A stretch of DNA of 64,000 bases from Promicromonospora sp. AC04. GTDB lineage: Bacteria; Actinomycetota; Actinomycetes; Actinomycetales; Cellulomonadaceae. The stretch covers positions 744,001 to 808,000 of the forward strand of contig NZ_QBUG01000001.1 in the NCBI RefSeq assembly GCF_003058225.1. Reading direction: 5' to 3'. The translations under genes were made by a program, and so were the position numbers. Shown here piece after piece: positions 53,273 to 62,564 of the stretch; positions within the stretch are counted from its first letter, which is position 1, and the number at the start of each line of letters is the position of its first letter. The notes beneath the pieces were generated by a model, which ran no database searches, was not told the origin of the DNA, and worked only from the letters and a program-made list of their open reading frames with translations.

Positions 53273-54421
53273 ATGCCCTCCGGAACGATCGACCTCTCCC
53301 CCGACGCGGCCCGCGGGCTCCGCCTGCGGACGCAGTGGCTCGCGCGGCCCGACGGCGGTCCGGAGCCCTCGGGGCCGTCGCCCGTCGACGTCGTCCGCCG
53401 GATGGTCGCCCTGCAGGGTCAGGACCTGCCGGCCGTGCTGCGGGCGATCGCCATCCGTTCGCGCCCGGGCACCACGGTGGACGACGTGCGCGCCGGATTT
53501 GACGCCGGCGAGCTCGTGCGCGGGTGGACCCAGCGCGGCACCCTCTTCGCGACCACGCCGGGCGACCTCGGCGCGCTCGTCTCGCTGACGGGCGAGCGCG
53601 TGATCCACATGAGCCGGCGGGTTCACGACGCCGAGGGTCTCGACGACGCGGTCATGGCCCGTGCGGAGTCGGTTACCCGGGAGGCGCTTGCGGCGTCCGG
53701 CGCCGACGGGGTGACGCGCGCCGCGATGATCGACCTGTGGCAGCAGGCCGGGGTGCCCATCGAGGGGCAGCGCGGATATCACCTGATCGTGGCACTGGCG
53801 CTCCGGGGAGTGCTGCACTGGGGCCCGTTCGCGGGGGCGCAGCAGGTGATGGTCGCGACACCGAGCGCCCGGCACGCCGCCGCCTCGCCCGAGGAGCCCG
53901 ATGCGGCCCTGCGCCGCATCGCGCGGTCCTACTTCGCCAGCCGCGGGCCGGCCACCGTCGATGACCTCGCCTGGTGGCTCGGCCTCCCCAAGAGTCCCGT
54001 GCGCGCCGCAGTGGCCGCGCTGCGCGCGGAGGAACCGGACGCCGTCGTCGAGGTGTCGGTTGACGGGAAGGCGATGCTCGTCGCCCGGTCCGAGCCGGGG
54101 CAGCTCGGAGCGGACGACGACACGGCACCTGATGCTCCCGGGCTCGCGGAGCCCACCGGGGTAGTGCTCGTGCCCGGGTTCGACGAGATCGTGCTCGGCT
54201 ACCAGGACCGCAACCTGATCGCGGACGCCGAAGCCATGCGGACCGTGGTCCCGTTCACCAACGGGATCTTCCGCCCGGCGGTCCTCCTGGACGGGCGGCT
54301 GGTCGGGACCTGGCGCCGCGCGCCGAAGGGCGACGAGGCGCCGTTCGAGCTCGTCCCGGGGATCAAGGCGCGCGCCCGCAAGGCCGTCAGCGCAGCGGTG
54401 GACGCCTGGCACCTGGGCTGA
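53273..54421 (+). CDS. Winged-helix DNA-binding protein of the YcaQ/AlkZ-like family
   Basis: 382 residues. It has three winged-helix-like sections typical of the HTH_42 family (AlkZ/YcaQ). The N-terminal RRMVALQGQDLPAVLRAIAI carries the Gln-x-Gln catalytic-type motif of AlkZ DNA glycosylases, which remove bulky or crosslinked alkyl lesions. It ends with VLVPGFDEIVLGYQDRNLIA. Whether this member is a glycosylase or a related non-catalytic DNA-binding protein is undecided. It is divergent from the amino-acid transporter operon. Confidence 0.8.
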   Translation: MPSGTIDLSPDAARGLRLRTQWLARPDGGPEPSGPSPVDVVRRMVALQGQDLPAVLRAIAIRSRPGTTVDDVRAGFDAGELVRGWTQRGTLFATTPGDLGALVSLTGERVIHMSRRVHDAEGLDDAVMARAESVTREALAASGADGVTRAAMIDLWQQAGVPIEGQRGYHLIVALALRGVLHWGPFAGAQQVMVATPSARHAAASPEEPDAALRRIARSYFASRGPATVDDLAWWLGLPKSPVRAAVAALRAEEPDAVVEVSVDGKAMLVARSEPGQLGADDDTAPDAPGLAEPTGVVLVPGFDEIVLGYQDRNLIADAEAMRTVVPFTNGIFRPAVLLDGRLVGTWRRAPKGDEAPFELVPGIKARARKAVSAAVDAWHLG

Positions 54422-54460
54422 CGCTCACCGCCAGGTCGGGGTGGCGGCCGGTGCCCCGTG

Positions 54461-55234
54461 TCAGCCGAGGCTCTTGAAGTAGGCCGCGCTCTCCGCGTCC
54501 GCCGGGTAGTACGACTCGATCGCTATCTCGTCCAGCGTGATGTCCATCGGGGTGCCGAACGTCGTGATCGTCGAGAAGAGCCGCAGCTCTCGGCCGTCGA
54601 TCCGGATGACCATCGGGATCACCACGTCCGACTCGGGCTCGATCGAGTGGCCTGCGTCGGTGTCGGAGCCGGGCGCCAGCAGCTCCTCGTAGAGCGCGGT
54701 CAGCTCGGCGTCGGGAAAGGTGGCGAGCTGGCGCCTGATCCGGGAGCGGAACATCGCCCGCACGTCCGCCAGGTTGACGACCAGGCCGGCGAGCCCGCGC
54801 GGGTCCAGCCCCAGCCGCACCAGGTTGACGGGCGGGCGCAGCAGGTCGGGTGCGACGTCGGCGAAGAACCGGTCGACGGCGCGATTGGTCATCAGGATGT
54901 TCCACCGGCGGTCGAAGACCAGGGCCGGGTACGGCTCGTGCGCGCGGAGCACCCGCCCGACCGCATCCCGGGCCGCCGACAGCGCACCGCCGTCGAGCGG
55001 CCGCTCGGTGTAGCGGGGCGCGAAGCCGGCGGCGAGCAGCAGCCGGTTGCGGTCACGCAACGGCACGTCGAGCTGCTCCGCGAGCCGGAGGACCATCTCG
55101 GCACTCGGCCTGGACTTGCCGGTCTCGACCAGGCTGACGTGCCGGGCAGAGACGTCGGCGGCGATCGCAAGATCGAGCTGGCTGAGCCGACGGCGGTGCC
55201 GCCAGTGCCGCAACATCTCGCCGACCGTCCCCAT
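54461..55234 (-). CDS. XRE-type regulator with MmyB-like ligand domain
   Basis: 257 residues. The N-terminal helix-turn-helix is LRHWRHRRRLSQLDLAIAAD then VSARHVSLVETGKSRPS. The C-terminal MmyB-like (PAS-related) domain follows, with PYPALVFDRRWNILMTNRAV and MDITLDEIAIESYYP. These regulators usually control a divergent gene; here that is the SnoaL-like gene 88 bp away. ATG 55234 is chosen because the longer frame runs into the promoter of that gene. In characterised members the ligand can be a fatty acid. Confidence 0.85.
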   Translation of the reverse strand: MGTVGEMLRHWRHRRRLSQLDLAIAADVSARHVSLVETGKSRPSAEMVLRLAEQLDVPLRDRNRLLLAAGFAPRYTERPLDGGALSAARDAVGRVLRAHEPYPALVFDRRWNILMTNRAVDRFFADVAPDLLRPPVNLVRLGLDPRGLAGLVVNLADVRAMFRSRIRRQLATFPDAELTALYEELLAPGSDTDAGHSIEPESDVVIPMVIRIDGRELRLFSTITTFGTPMDITLDEIAIESYYPADAESAAYFKSLG

Positions 55235-55322
55235 GGACGCCGAGTGTTGCTCATCGTGGGGCGGAGCGCCATGAACTCCCAGTTCATCGACAAGCGTCGC
55301 GGGCCCGGAAAACACTGGGGCG

Positions 55323-55724
55323 ATGACCACTGAGAGCACAACCACGGACAACAAGAGCATCGTCGCGGCGGCCTTCGCGAGCCTGGTGGAGACGGGCGAC
55401 GTCGCCGCCGTCGAGCGGGTGCTGAGCGACGGCTTCGTCCATCACCGGCCCGACTCGACCTCGTCGACCAAGGCGGAATGGCTCGCCTCGATGCGTGCGT
55501 CGCTGGAGAAGATCGCCGGGATGGAGGTCGAGGTCCAGCACGTGCTGGCCGACGGCGACCACGTAGTGATGCACTCGCGGCGCCGGCTCCCCTCCGGGCC
55601 GGAGATCGCGGTGGTCGACATCATGCGGTTCGACGACGGGCTCATCGCCGAGGCCTGGGAGACCATCGAGCCGACGACGGAGGCGGCCGGCCATCTGACC
55701 TGGTGGGCACCCAAGGAGCGCTGA
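55323..55724 (+). CDS. SnoaL-like polyketide cyclase-family protein
   Basis: 133 residues of the SnoaL/NTF2 fold: NKSIVAAAFASLVETGDVAA, VERVLSDGFVHHRPDSTSST, then VQHVLADGDHVVMHSRRRLP. The shape is that of the ester-cyclase group found in secondary metabolism and stress-response genes. It has no recognised biosynthetic partner nearby. It is divergent from the MmyB-like regulator and is probably its target. Confidence 0.8.
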   Translation: MTTESTTTDNKSIVAAAFASLVETGDVAAVERVLSDGFVHHRPDSTSSTKAEWLASMRASLEKIAGMEVEVQHVLADGDHVVMHSRRRLPSGPEIAVVDIMRFDDGLIAEAWETIEPTTEAAGHLTWWAPKER

Positions 55725-55749
55725 CTTCGCGTATCGCATAACGCCCTAG

Positions 55750-55773
55750 GGCACGATGTGCCAGAATCGCACA
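55750..55773 (+). promoter_or_regulatory. Promoter/operator of the XRE-ImmA gene
   Basis: GGCACGATGTGCC (55750-55762) is a palindrome with a 3-nt centre, and TGTGC...GCACA (55757-55773) is a second overlapping one. The -10-like CAGAAT (55762-55767) lies inside and the ATG is 7 nt after it, so the mRNA is probably leaderless. Autorepression by the XRE domain is likely. Confidence 0.5.
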
Positions 55774-55774
55774 C

Positions 55775-56896
55775 ATGGCGATCAGTCCCCAGGTGCTTGG
55801 CGAGCGAATCGAGCTTGCGCGAGAGGCCGCGTCCAAGACCCAGGCCGAGCTTGCGGCTGCGGTGGGAGTGGACCGGACCGCGATCTCGAAGATCACATCG
55901 GGGACCCGCAAGATCTCCGCGCTCGAGCTCGCCGCGCTTGCCAAGTTCCTGGGCAGGCCTCTCCCATGGTTCCTGTCCGATTCGCCGGCGCCCGTCGTGG
56001 CGCGTCGGCAGTCCGTGGTCGGCGACCGACCGTCAACTCTGGCCGCCGAGCTGGCCGCGGAAGACCTGGCCGCCGACGTCGAGCAGCTTCGAGCACTCGG
56101 TGTCCTGCCTGCCGCCCCGCACGCAAGACTTGTCGGTACCTTCGACGAGATCGAGGACGTCGAGGACGCCTCGGCCGCAGCCCGCACCGCTCGAAAAACA
56201 GCAGGCTTCGGCAGCGATGCCCTCGGCCCGATGGCCGACGTCCTCGACGACTTCGGCCTCTACGTCACCACTGTCGTCGCTGGTGAAGCGGTGGACGGCG
56301 TCATGCTCCCGCAAGAGGGCTTCGCAATCACCGTCATCAACGCCGACCAGTCACCTGGCCGACGCCGGTTCACAGCAGCGCACGAGTTGGGGCACTACCT
56401 CTTCGACGACACCTATGCCGCCGAAGCGATCTCCGGCAGCACCTCCGACCGTGAGCGTCTGGTCAATGCCTTCGCGGCTGAGTTCCTCCTGCCCCTTGAT
56501 GCTGTGCGGAGCCGTTGGGCAGGGCAGCTTGAAGGTGCGACCGCAGACCTCCAGCGGATCCGTGAGGAAGCCATCTGGCTGTCCTCCACCTATCGGATGA
56601 GCTGGAGCGGCATCCTGGCGCGCCTCGGCGAAGCGGGCCTCGTCGACGATCAGCAGGCTCGCGCTCTGCAGCCCAACCCGACCTTGGCCGAGCTGCAGTC
56701 GTACGGCCGGCAGCCGGAGGAGGACCTGTGTGACGGCGATCTGTCCGCCGCAGTGTCCCGGGCCGCGCTCGATGCGTACCGCGACGGACTGATCGGGCCC
56801 TCCCGGGCCTCCGAGATCCTTCGCGGGGCAGGCGGCGAGCTACCTCCCCCGCGTGACCCTGGACGGAACGACTTCCGCGCGGACTTCTACGCATGA
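55775..56896 (+). CDS. XRE-type regulator fused to an ImmA/IrrE metallopeptidase
   Basis: 373 residues. The N-terminal helix-turn-helix (ARE...KTQAELAAAVGVDRTAISKI then TSGTRKISALELAALAKFL) is followed by a linker (75-155). The zinc peptidase domain has FTAAHELGHYLF (His203, Glu204, His207) and ERLVNAFAAEFLLPLDAV, the usual ImmA/IrrE pattern. In phage and ICE systems ImmA cleaves a repressor, while IrrE controls the radiation response in Deinococcus. This combined form (COG2856) is often encoded with a toxin-like partner. The stop overlaps the start of the PIN-like gene by 4 nt. Confidence 0.88.
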   Translation: MAISPQVLGERIELAREAASKTQAELAAAVGVDRTAISKITSGTRKISALELAALAKFLGRPLPWFLSDSPAPVVARRQSVVGDRPSTLAAELAAEDLAADVEQLRALGVLPAAPHARLVGTFDEIEDVEDASAAARTARKTAGFGSDALGPMADVLDDFGLYVTTVVAGEAVDGVMLPQEGFAITVINADQSPGRRRFTAAHELGHYLFDDTYAAEAISGSTSDRERLVNAFAAEFLLPLDAVRSRWAGQLEGATADLQRIREEAIWLSSTYRMSWSGILARLGEAGLVDDQQARALQPNPTLAELQSYGRQPEEDLCDGDLSAAVSRAALDAYRDGLIGPSRASEILRGAGGELPPPRDPGRNDFRADFYA

Positions 56897-57420
56897 CGGA
56901 CGCCGAGCCCGAACCACTACTCGTCTTCGACAACACGTGCCTGAGCGCATTCGCCTCCGCACATCTCATGCCCGTCCTGAAAGACCTGACCCTCCGAGTC
57001 GGCGCCACCGAGGCGGTCCGAGACGAGTTCTGTGCCGGTCCGAACAATGTGGCGGACATCGCCTGGGTCGACCTGCTTCCCGAGCAGGGCATGAACGAGC
57101 TCGTGGCGCTTGCGGAGTACGTCCAGGCTCTTGGTGCCGGGGACCACGATCTGGGAGAGGCAACCGTGTTCGCGAGTGCGCAGGTTCGCGGCGCGATCGC
57201 GATCACGGATGACGCCACAGCGACGAAGATCGCCCGTCGCATCAAGAAGGTCGAAGTGCATGGCTCGCTCTGGCTCCTCATCAAGGCCTATCGCGATGGG
57301 AAGGTGAACGAACAGCGAGCCGGCGAGATCGTCGACGCTCTGCGCGCCCGCGGCGCGCGCTATCCATGCGATGGCGCTGAGCTCTTCTCCTGGGCACGCA
57401 GCCGCAACCTCCTGGATTGA
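56893..57420 (+). CDS. PIN-like domain protein, putative toxin partner of XRE-ImmA
   Basis: 175 residues. PIN-type acidic positions are Asp in [15 protein letters not shown], Glu in [14 protein letters not shown], and Asp/Glu in [16 protein letters not shown] last Asp pair is in [16 protein letters not shown]. It resembles the DUF3368/DUF4411-type PIN proteins that are often encoded next to XRE-ImmA/IrrE genes. ATG overlaps the upstream stop (ATGA). A metal-dependent RNase role is inferred from the family only. Confidence 0.65.
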   Translation: MTDAEPEPLLVFDNTCLSAFASAHLMPVLKDLTLRVGATEAVRDEFCAGPNNVADIAWVDLLPEQGMNELVALAEYVQALGAGDHDLGEATVFASAQVRGAIAITDDATATKIARRIKKVEVHGSLWLLIKAYRDGKVNEQRAGEIVDALRARGARYPCDGAELFSWARSRNLLD

Positions 57421-57472
57421 CCGCCACGCTCGGGCAGACCGCGCTCAGGCAGAAGACGCGTCAAGATGGAGC

Positions 57473-59059
57473 ATGCTCCTCGCCGAGGTTGCCGCCACGT
57501 CCGACGCCGTCGCCGCCACGCGCTCGCGCCTTGCCAAGCGCGCGGCCATCGCCGAGCTGCTCCACCGCACGGCCGCCGGCGAGGCGGCCGAAGCCGACCA
57601 GGCCGCCCCCAACATCGAGATCGTCGTCGCCTACCTCGCCGGCGAGCTGCGCCAGCGCCGCACCGGTCTCGGCTACGCGGCGCTGCGCGACCTCCCACCA
57701 CCTGCGACAACGGCCACGCTCACGGTGCGCGACGTCGACGCGGCGTTCGCCTCGATGGCGGCTCTCGAAGGTCCCGGTTCCGCTCAGGCCCGCTCCACCG
57801 CGGCCGCTGCGCTGTTCGGTGCCGCGACCGAGCGCGAGCAGGCGTTCCTCCGCGGCCTGGTCGCGGGCGAGCTGCGGCAGGGCGCTCTCGACTCAGTTGT
57901 GGTCGACGCCGTCGCGGAGGCCGCGGGGGTCCCGGCCGCCGCCGTCCGGCGCGCCGTCATGCTGCGGGGCGCCACCGGGCCCGTCGCGAGCGCCGCCCTC
58001 CTCGCGGACGAGCCGCTGGCCGCGCTGGAGACGTTCACGCTCGAGGTGGGCCGGCCAGTGAGGCCGATGCTCGCTGCGTCGGCGCCGGACATCGCCGCCG
58101 CGTTCGAGAAGCTCGGCTCTGACGATGCACCCGCGGAGCTCTGCGTCGACGTCAAGCTCGACGGCATCCGCATCCAGGTACACCGGCGTGGCGACGAGGT
58201 GCGCGTCGTCACGCGCTCGCTGGACGACATCACCGACCGCGTCCCGGAGATCGTCGAGGTGGTACGCGCCCTCTCGTCGGACGATCTGGTGCTCGACGGC
58301 GAGGCGCTCGGCGTCGGACCGGACGGCGTACCTCGGCCCTTCCAGGAGACGGCCGCGCGATCGGCGACCCGGGAGGCCGGCGGGGCGACGTCGGAGGCGG
58401 AGCTGGCGTCCCAGCTCCAGCTCACGCCCTTCTTCTTCGACGTGCTGCACGCGGACGGGCGCGACCTGCTCGACGCCCCGCTGCGCGAGCGCCTGGCGGT
58501 GCTCGACGAGGTCGCCGCGCCGCACACGGTGCGCCGCCTGGTGACCTCCGACCCGGAGGCCGCCGCCGAGTTCTTCGCGGGCGCGCTGCGCGAGGGCCAG
58601 GAGGGCGTGGTGGTCAAGTCGCTGGAGGCGCCCTACGCGGCCGGACGGCGCGGCGCCGGCTGGGTCAAGGTCAAGCCCCGCCAGACCCTGGACCTCGTAG
58701 TGCTCGCGGTCGAGCGGGGCTCGGGCCGCCGCCAGGGCTGGCTGTCCAACATCCACCTCGGCGCGCGCGACCCGGACGGTGGGTTCGTGATGCTCGGCAA
58801 GACGTTCAAGGGCATGACGGACGAGATGCTGGAGTGGCAGACCGCACGCTTCACCGAGCTCAAGACCGACGACAACGGCTGGGTCGTGACCGTCCGCCCT
58901 GAGCAGGTCGTGGAGATCGCCTTCGACGGGCTGCAGCGCTCGACCCGCTACCCGGGCGGGCTCGCCCTCCGCTTCGCGCGCGTGCTGCGCTACCGCGACG
59001 ACAAGAGCGCCGCCGAGGCCGACACGATCGAGACCGTCCGGTCCCTGGCGGGTTTCTGA
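57473..59059 (+). CDS. ligB: ATP-dependent DNA ligase, LigB-like
   Basis: 528 residues, similar in length to mycobacterial LigB (about 507). The N-terminal helical DNA-binding domain (1-200) is followed by the adenylation domain with the nucleophile Lys228 in [14 protein letters not shown]. Further motifs are [12 protein letters not shown] (III), [33 protein letters not shown] (IV) and WVKVKP (V). The OB domain has [20 protein letters not shown] and [10 protein letters not shown]. It seals nicks in DNA repair and is not essential where the NAD-dependent LigA exists. ATG 57473 is chosen because the frame before it runs back into the PIN-like gene. Confidence 0.92.
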   Translation: MLLAEVAATSDAVAATRSRLAKRAAIAELLHRTAAGEAAEADQAAPNIEIVVAYLAGELRQRRTGLGYAALRDLPPPATTATLTVRDVDAAFASMAALEGPGSAQARSTAAAALFGAATEREQAFLRGLVAGELRQGALDSVVVDAVAEAAGVPAAAVRRAVMLRGATGPVASAALLADEPLAALETFTLEVGRPVRPMLAASAPDIAAAFEKLGSDDAPAELCVDVKLDGIRIQVHRRGDEVRVVTRSLDDITDRVPEIVEVVRALSSDDLVLDGEALGVGPDGVPRPFQETAARSATREAGGATSEAELASQLQLTPFFFDVLHADGRDLLDAPLRERLAVLDEVAAPHTVRRLVTSDPEAAAEFFAGALREGQEGVVVKSLEAPYAAGRRGAGWVKVKPRQTLDLVVLAVERGSGRRQGWLSNIHLGARDPDGGFVMLGKTFKGMTDEMLEWQTARFTELKTDDNGWVVTVRPEQVVEIAFDGLQRSTRYPGGLALRFARVLRYRDDKSAAEADTIETVRSLAGF

Positions 59060-59090
59060 CGTTCCCACGGCCGGGGCCGGGATCCGGACG

Positions 59091-60737
59091 TCAGGCGGGC
59101 CGGAGGGTGAGCGTCCACACGCCGGGGGTAGCGCCCGTGAGATAGAGGCGAGGGCCGGAGAGCGCGTCGGTGCCGCCGAGGAAGGAAAAGGCCTCACCGG
59201 GCGCGTAGGTGCCGACGACGTCGGGCTCGGGATCGACCGAGGTCTCGATGACAACGGCGTCGTCGCCGCTGCGCAGCTCGGCGGCGTGGCCGGCCATGCG
59301 GTACACGTCGGTGGCGACCTGCTCGACGCCGGTCAGCGCACCGTCGCCCAGCGCGAGCTCCAGCGACCACCGGGTCCGCGCACCACTTGTCGTCACCTGC
59401 AGCTCGACCCCGGCCGAGCCCGTATGCACGACGACGTCGGTCACCAGCTCGACGTCGTCGCGGGTCCGTTCGTCGAACGCCATCGAGGCGGTGAAGCGCC
59501 CGTCGTCGACGAGCCGGTAGCGCCCGTCCGCGCTGCGCTGTCCCTCCGCCATCGGCTGGTAGTAGCTGGCCGTGACGCGCTCGTGCAGGCGAGCGACGCC
59601 GTCGTCGGCGACCTGCAGGGACTCGGCGCGGAACGGGCCGAGGCCGAAGAACACGCGGGACAGCCGCAGCGAGCGCACCACGGCGGCGCCGGACCGGAAC
59701 CGCAGGAACGTCGGGTCGCCCGCCAGGCCCGATCCGACACGGCCGACGTGCGGTACGTCGGAGCCGCCGTAGACGACCAAGCGCTCCGGCCCGTGCTCGG
59801 CCACCAGCAGCCCGACGTCGGCGAAGTGCCGGACCTGTTCCGAGTTCTGCGGTGCAGACGGCGCAGGCGGGGCCGGGAGCGGGGCGCCGAGCTGCGGTTC
59901 GGCCAGCACCTCGAGCAGCGCGATCGCCGCGATCGCCTCGGCCTGCGGCTCCGACCGCACGGCGCCGGCCAGGCAGGTGGCGCAGCCGCGCAGGGCGAAG
60001 CGCCGCAGCTGGGTGTGGAAGCACTCCAGCGGGATCTGCCTGCCCTGGTCCTGACGGCGCGAGAAGACCGTCTCGACGACGCCGTCGGCGTCGGTCAGGG
60101 CGAGCTGGCTGTGCAGGTTGTCGTGCACGGCCGCAAGGAGGTCGGGCCGGTGCAGGCCCTCTGCCAGCGCCTGCAGCGACGGGTTGCTCACGAAGGCCGC
60201 GTAGTTGGCGCTGCGCTCGGAGTAGAGGCCGTCGCGGTCGGCGTCGACCCCTTCGGCGAGCCACTGCTCTGCCCGGGCGATCGCGCGCTCGTCGAAGGCG
60301 CGCAGGCGGACCAGCGCTGCGCTGATCTCCCACCGGTGGTTGGGCGTGTGCACACCACCGGCGACGAGCGCCGGGAGGGCTCGCTGCGCGATGCCCCGCA
60401 GCTGCTGCTCCAGCGGAGCGAGCTCGGGTTCGGCGGCGCGCTCCAGCAAGGTGAGCGTGCTGCCGAGGTCGTTCAGGGTGAACGCGCTGTCCGGCGGTGA
60501 CTGCAGGTTCCCGTCGGAGGAGAACAGCCCGCCGGGATCCTGCAGCGCGGTGAGCCGCTCGGCGAAGGTGAGCGCGGTCCCGACCCGGCGGGACGCGACC
60601 GCGCCCGGTCGCAGGATCCTCAGCGCGACGGCTGTCGCGACCATCCGCATGAGCTCACGGTGGCCGAGCGTGAGCGGATCCGGCGTGCGATCCCACCAGG
60701 CCTCGACGAGGTCGGCCATCCGGTCGGTGAAGGTCAA
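59091..60737 (-). CDS. Putative polysaccharide-active enzyme, toroid plus beta-sandwich (heparinase-like), unclassified
   Basis: 548 residues and no signal peptide, so it is cytoplasmic. The N-terminal half (1-310) is a run of paired helices with GGVHTPNHRWEISAALVRLR, NYAAFVSNPSLQALAEGL and VETVFSRRQDQGRQIPLECF, which resembles the alpha/alpha toroid of heparinase II/III-like lyases. The C-terminal half (320-548) is beta-rich. Arg, His and Tyr residues suited to lyase chemistry are present but no family signature is certain. It is the last gene of a sugar ABC operon, 5 bp from the permease, and probably acts on the imported oligosaccharide. Start TTG 60737 (AAGGA upstream) or ATG 60719. Confidence 0.55.
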   Translation of the reverse strand: MTFTDRMADLVEAWWDRTPDPLTLGHRELMRMVATAVALRILRPGAVASRRVGTALTFAERLTALQDPGGLFSSDGNLQSPPDSAFTLNDLGSTLTLLERAAEPELAPLEQQLRGIAQRALPALVAGGVHTPNHRWEISAALVRLRAFDERAIARAEQWLAEGVDADRDGLYSERSANYAAFVSNPSLQALAEGLHRPDLLAAVHDNLHSQLALTDADGVVETVFSRRQDQGRQIPLECFHTQLRRFALRGCATCLAGAVRSEPQAEAIAAIALLEVLAEPQLGAPLPAPPAPSAPQNSEQVRHFADVGLLVAEHGPERLVVYGGSDVPHVGRVGSGLAGDPTFLRFRSGAAVVRSLRLSRVFFGLGPFRAESLQVADDGVARLHERVTASYYQPMAEGQRSADGRYRLVDDGRFTASMAFDERTRDDVELVTDVVVHTGSAGVELQVTTSGARTRWSLELALGDGALTGVEQVATDVYRMAGHAAELRSGDDAVVIETSVDPEPDVVGTYAPGEAFSFLGGTDALSGPRLYLTGATPGVWTLTLRPA

Positions 60738-60742
60738 GGAAG

Positions 60743-61594
60743 TCAGTCCTTCAGACCGGAGTTGATGTCGGCGCTCATGATCTGGCGCTGGAACACGGCG
60801 AACAGGATCACCATGGGGACCAGGGAGATCACCGACGCCGACAGCAGCACCGACCAGTCGATGTTGTCCGCACCCACTATCGACCTGAGCGCGATCTGCA
60901 GCGTGTAGTTGTTGGGGTCGTTGAGCACGATCAACGGCCAGATGTAGTCGTTCCAGCGCCACTGGAAGGAGAAGATCGCCAGCACGACCGCGATGGGTCT
61001 CGCGATCGGCAGCATGATCTGGAAGAACGCCCGGATCTCGCCGACGCCGTCGATGCGCGCCGCCTCCAGCAGCTCGTCCGGGACGGTGCGGAAGTACTGC
61101 CGGAACATGAAGATGCCGGTAGCGGTGAGGATCGACGGCACGATGATGCCGGCGAGGCTGTTGTACAGGCCGAGGTCCCGGATCACCGCGAACGTCGAGG
61201 GCATGATGACCTCGGTCGGCAGCATCGTCGTGACGAGGACGCAGATGAAGAACACACGTAGCCACCACGCCTTGTACTTGGCAAAGGCGTACCCGGTCAT
61301 CGCGGAGACCAGCACGGTGAACGCCGTCGTGACGAGCGCGACGACGCCGGTGTTGGCGAAGTATCGCCAGAACGCGAACCGGTTCCACGCAGTTACGTAG
61401 CCCGACGTCGTCCAGTCTGAAGGGAACAGCGACAGGGGCAGGCTGAACAGCTCGGTGCCGGGCTTGAACGAGCTGAGCACGAACCACAGCATCGGGAACG
61501 CGAACAGTGCAGCGATCACGACGAGCAGCAGGGTCAGCCAGATGTTGACGCCTCGGAAGAGCCGCCGTGGAACGGCCATGAGTGGAGCGGTCAT
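60743..61594 (-). CDS. Sugar ABC transporter permease (MalG-like)
   Basis: 283 residues with six membrane helices (first LTLLLVVIAALFAFPMLWFV). The permease signature is LLEAARIDGVGEIRAFFQIM then LPIARP. ATG 61594 overlaps the stop of the first permease gene by 4 nt. It forms a heterodimer with that protein. No ATPase gene is in the operon, so a shared ATPase such as MsiK, encoded elsewhere, probably drives uptake, as is usual in actinobacteria. Confidence 0.93.
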   Translation of the reverse strand: MTAPLMAVPRRLFRGVNIWLTLLLVVIAALFAFPMLWFVLSSFKPGTELFSLPLSLFPSDWTTSGYVTAWNRFAFWRYFANTGVVALVTTAFTVLVSAMTGYAFAKYKAWWLRVFFICVLVTTMLPTEVIMPSTFAVIRDLGLYNSLAGIIVPSILTATGIFMFRQYFRTVPDELLEAARIDGVGEIRAFFQIMLPIARPIAVVLAIFSFQWRWNDYIWPLIVLNDPNNYTLQIALRSIVGADNIDWSVLLSASVISLVPMVILFAVFQRQIMSADINSGLKD

Positions 61595-62550
61595 GCCAGG
61601 TCGTCCTTCCGGTCGAAGCGCATCTGGACGAGCGCGATCACGATGAGGATGACCATGAGCACCATCGAGACGGCACTGGCGTAGCCGATCTGGGCCCGTT
61701 CGAACCCGGTCTGGTAGATGTACTGGACGATGAACATGTTCTCGGTGCCGGGCCCGCCGCCGTTGAGCGCCTGCACCATGGCGAACTCCTTCATCGCGCC
61801 GAGGGTGCCGAGCAGGATCACCATGAAGGACGTCGGGCGCAGCAGCGGCAGCGTGATCCGGAAGAAGCGCTGTGCGGCCGACGCCCCGTCGACCTGGGCG
61901 GCCTCAAGGTAGGACCTGGGGATGTTCCGCAGGGCCGCGATGAACAGCAGCATGTTGAACGCGGTTCCCGCCCAGGTACTGGCCAGGATGACGACGGCGA
62001 GCGCGAGGTCACCGTTGGTCTCCCACTGCTGGCGCGGCAGGCTGAGCACCGTCATCACGTAGTTGACCAGCCCGAAGTTCTCGCCGAACATCCAGCGCCA
62101 GATGACCCCCGTGACGATCGGGGAGATGAGCCAGGGCAGGAAGAAGATGATCCGGGCGGCCGTACGGAACCGGGCGGCGGCCGAGACCAGCAGCAACGAG
62201 AGGCCGAGCGCCGCGACGTAGTGCGCCGGGACCGCGAGCACCGTGTAGAGCACGGTGCGGCCGATCGAGGAGTAGAACTGTTCGTCGCCGAACAGCTCCT
62301 GGTAGTTCGCCAGCCCCGTGAACTCCGGGTCCCCGACGCCGGTGTAGTCGGTGAACGAGTAGTACAGCCCGAGCGACCCCGGGCCGACGAAGAACACGAC
62401 GAACAGCACTACAGCCACCGAGATGAACAGCAGCGGCGCAACTGTCTGGCCTGGCCGCCGCAGCCCGCTGCGTCGCCGCGGCGTCAGCGTCGGTCCTGGT
62501 GGCGGCGCTGGTGCGGGCACCGCGGCGACGGGCGTCTCCTGGGACATCAC
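61591..62550 (-). CDS. Sugar ABC transporter permease (MalF-like)
   Basis: 319 residues. A Pro-rich cytoplasmic N-terminus (10-35) is followed by six membrane helices (first VAPLLFISVAVVLFVVFFVG) and the EAA motif YLEAAQVDGASAAQRFFRIT. It works with the second permease, with which it overlaps by 4 nt. It starts 14 bp after the binding-protein gene. Confidence 0.93.
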   Translation of the reverse strand: MMSQETPVAAVPAPAPPPGPTLTPRRRSGLRRPGQTVAPLLFISVAVVLFVVFFVGPGSLGLYYSFTDYTGVGDPEFTGLANYQELFGDEQFYSSIGRTVLYTVLAVPAHYVAALGLSLLLVSAAARFRTAARIIFFLPWLISPIVTGVIWRWMFGENFGLVNYVMTVLSLPRQQWETNGDLALAVVILASTWAGTAFNMLLFIAALRNIPRSYLEAAQVDGASAAQRFFRITLPLLRPTSFMVILLGTLGAMKEFAMVQALNGGGPGTENMFIVQYIYQTGFERAQIGYASAVSMVLMVILIVIALVQMRFDRKDDLA

Positions 62551-62564
62551 ATCCTCCTGACGCG

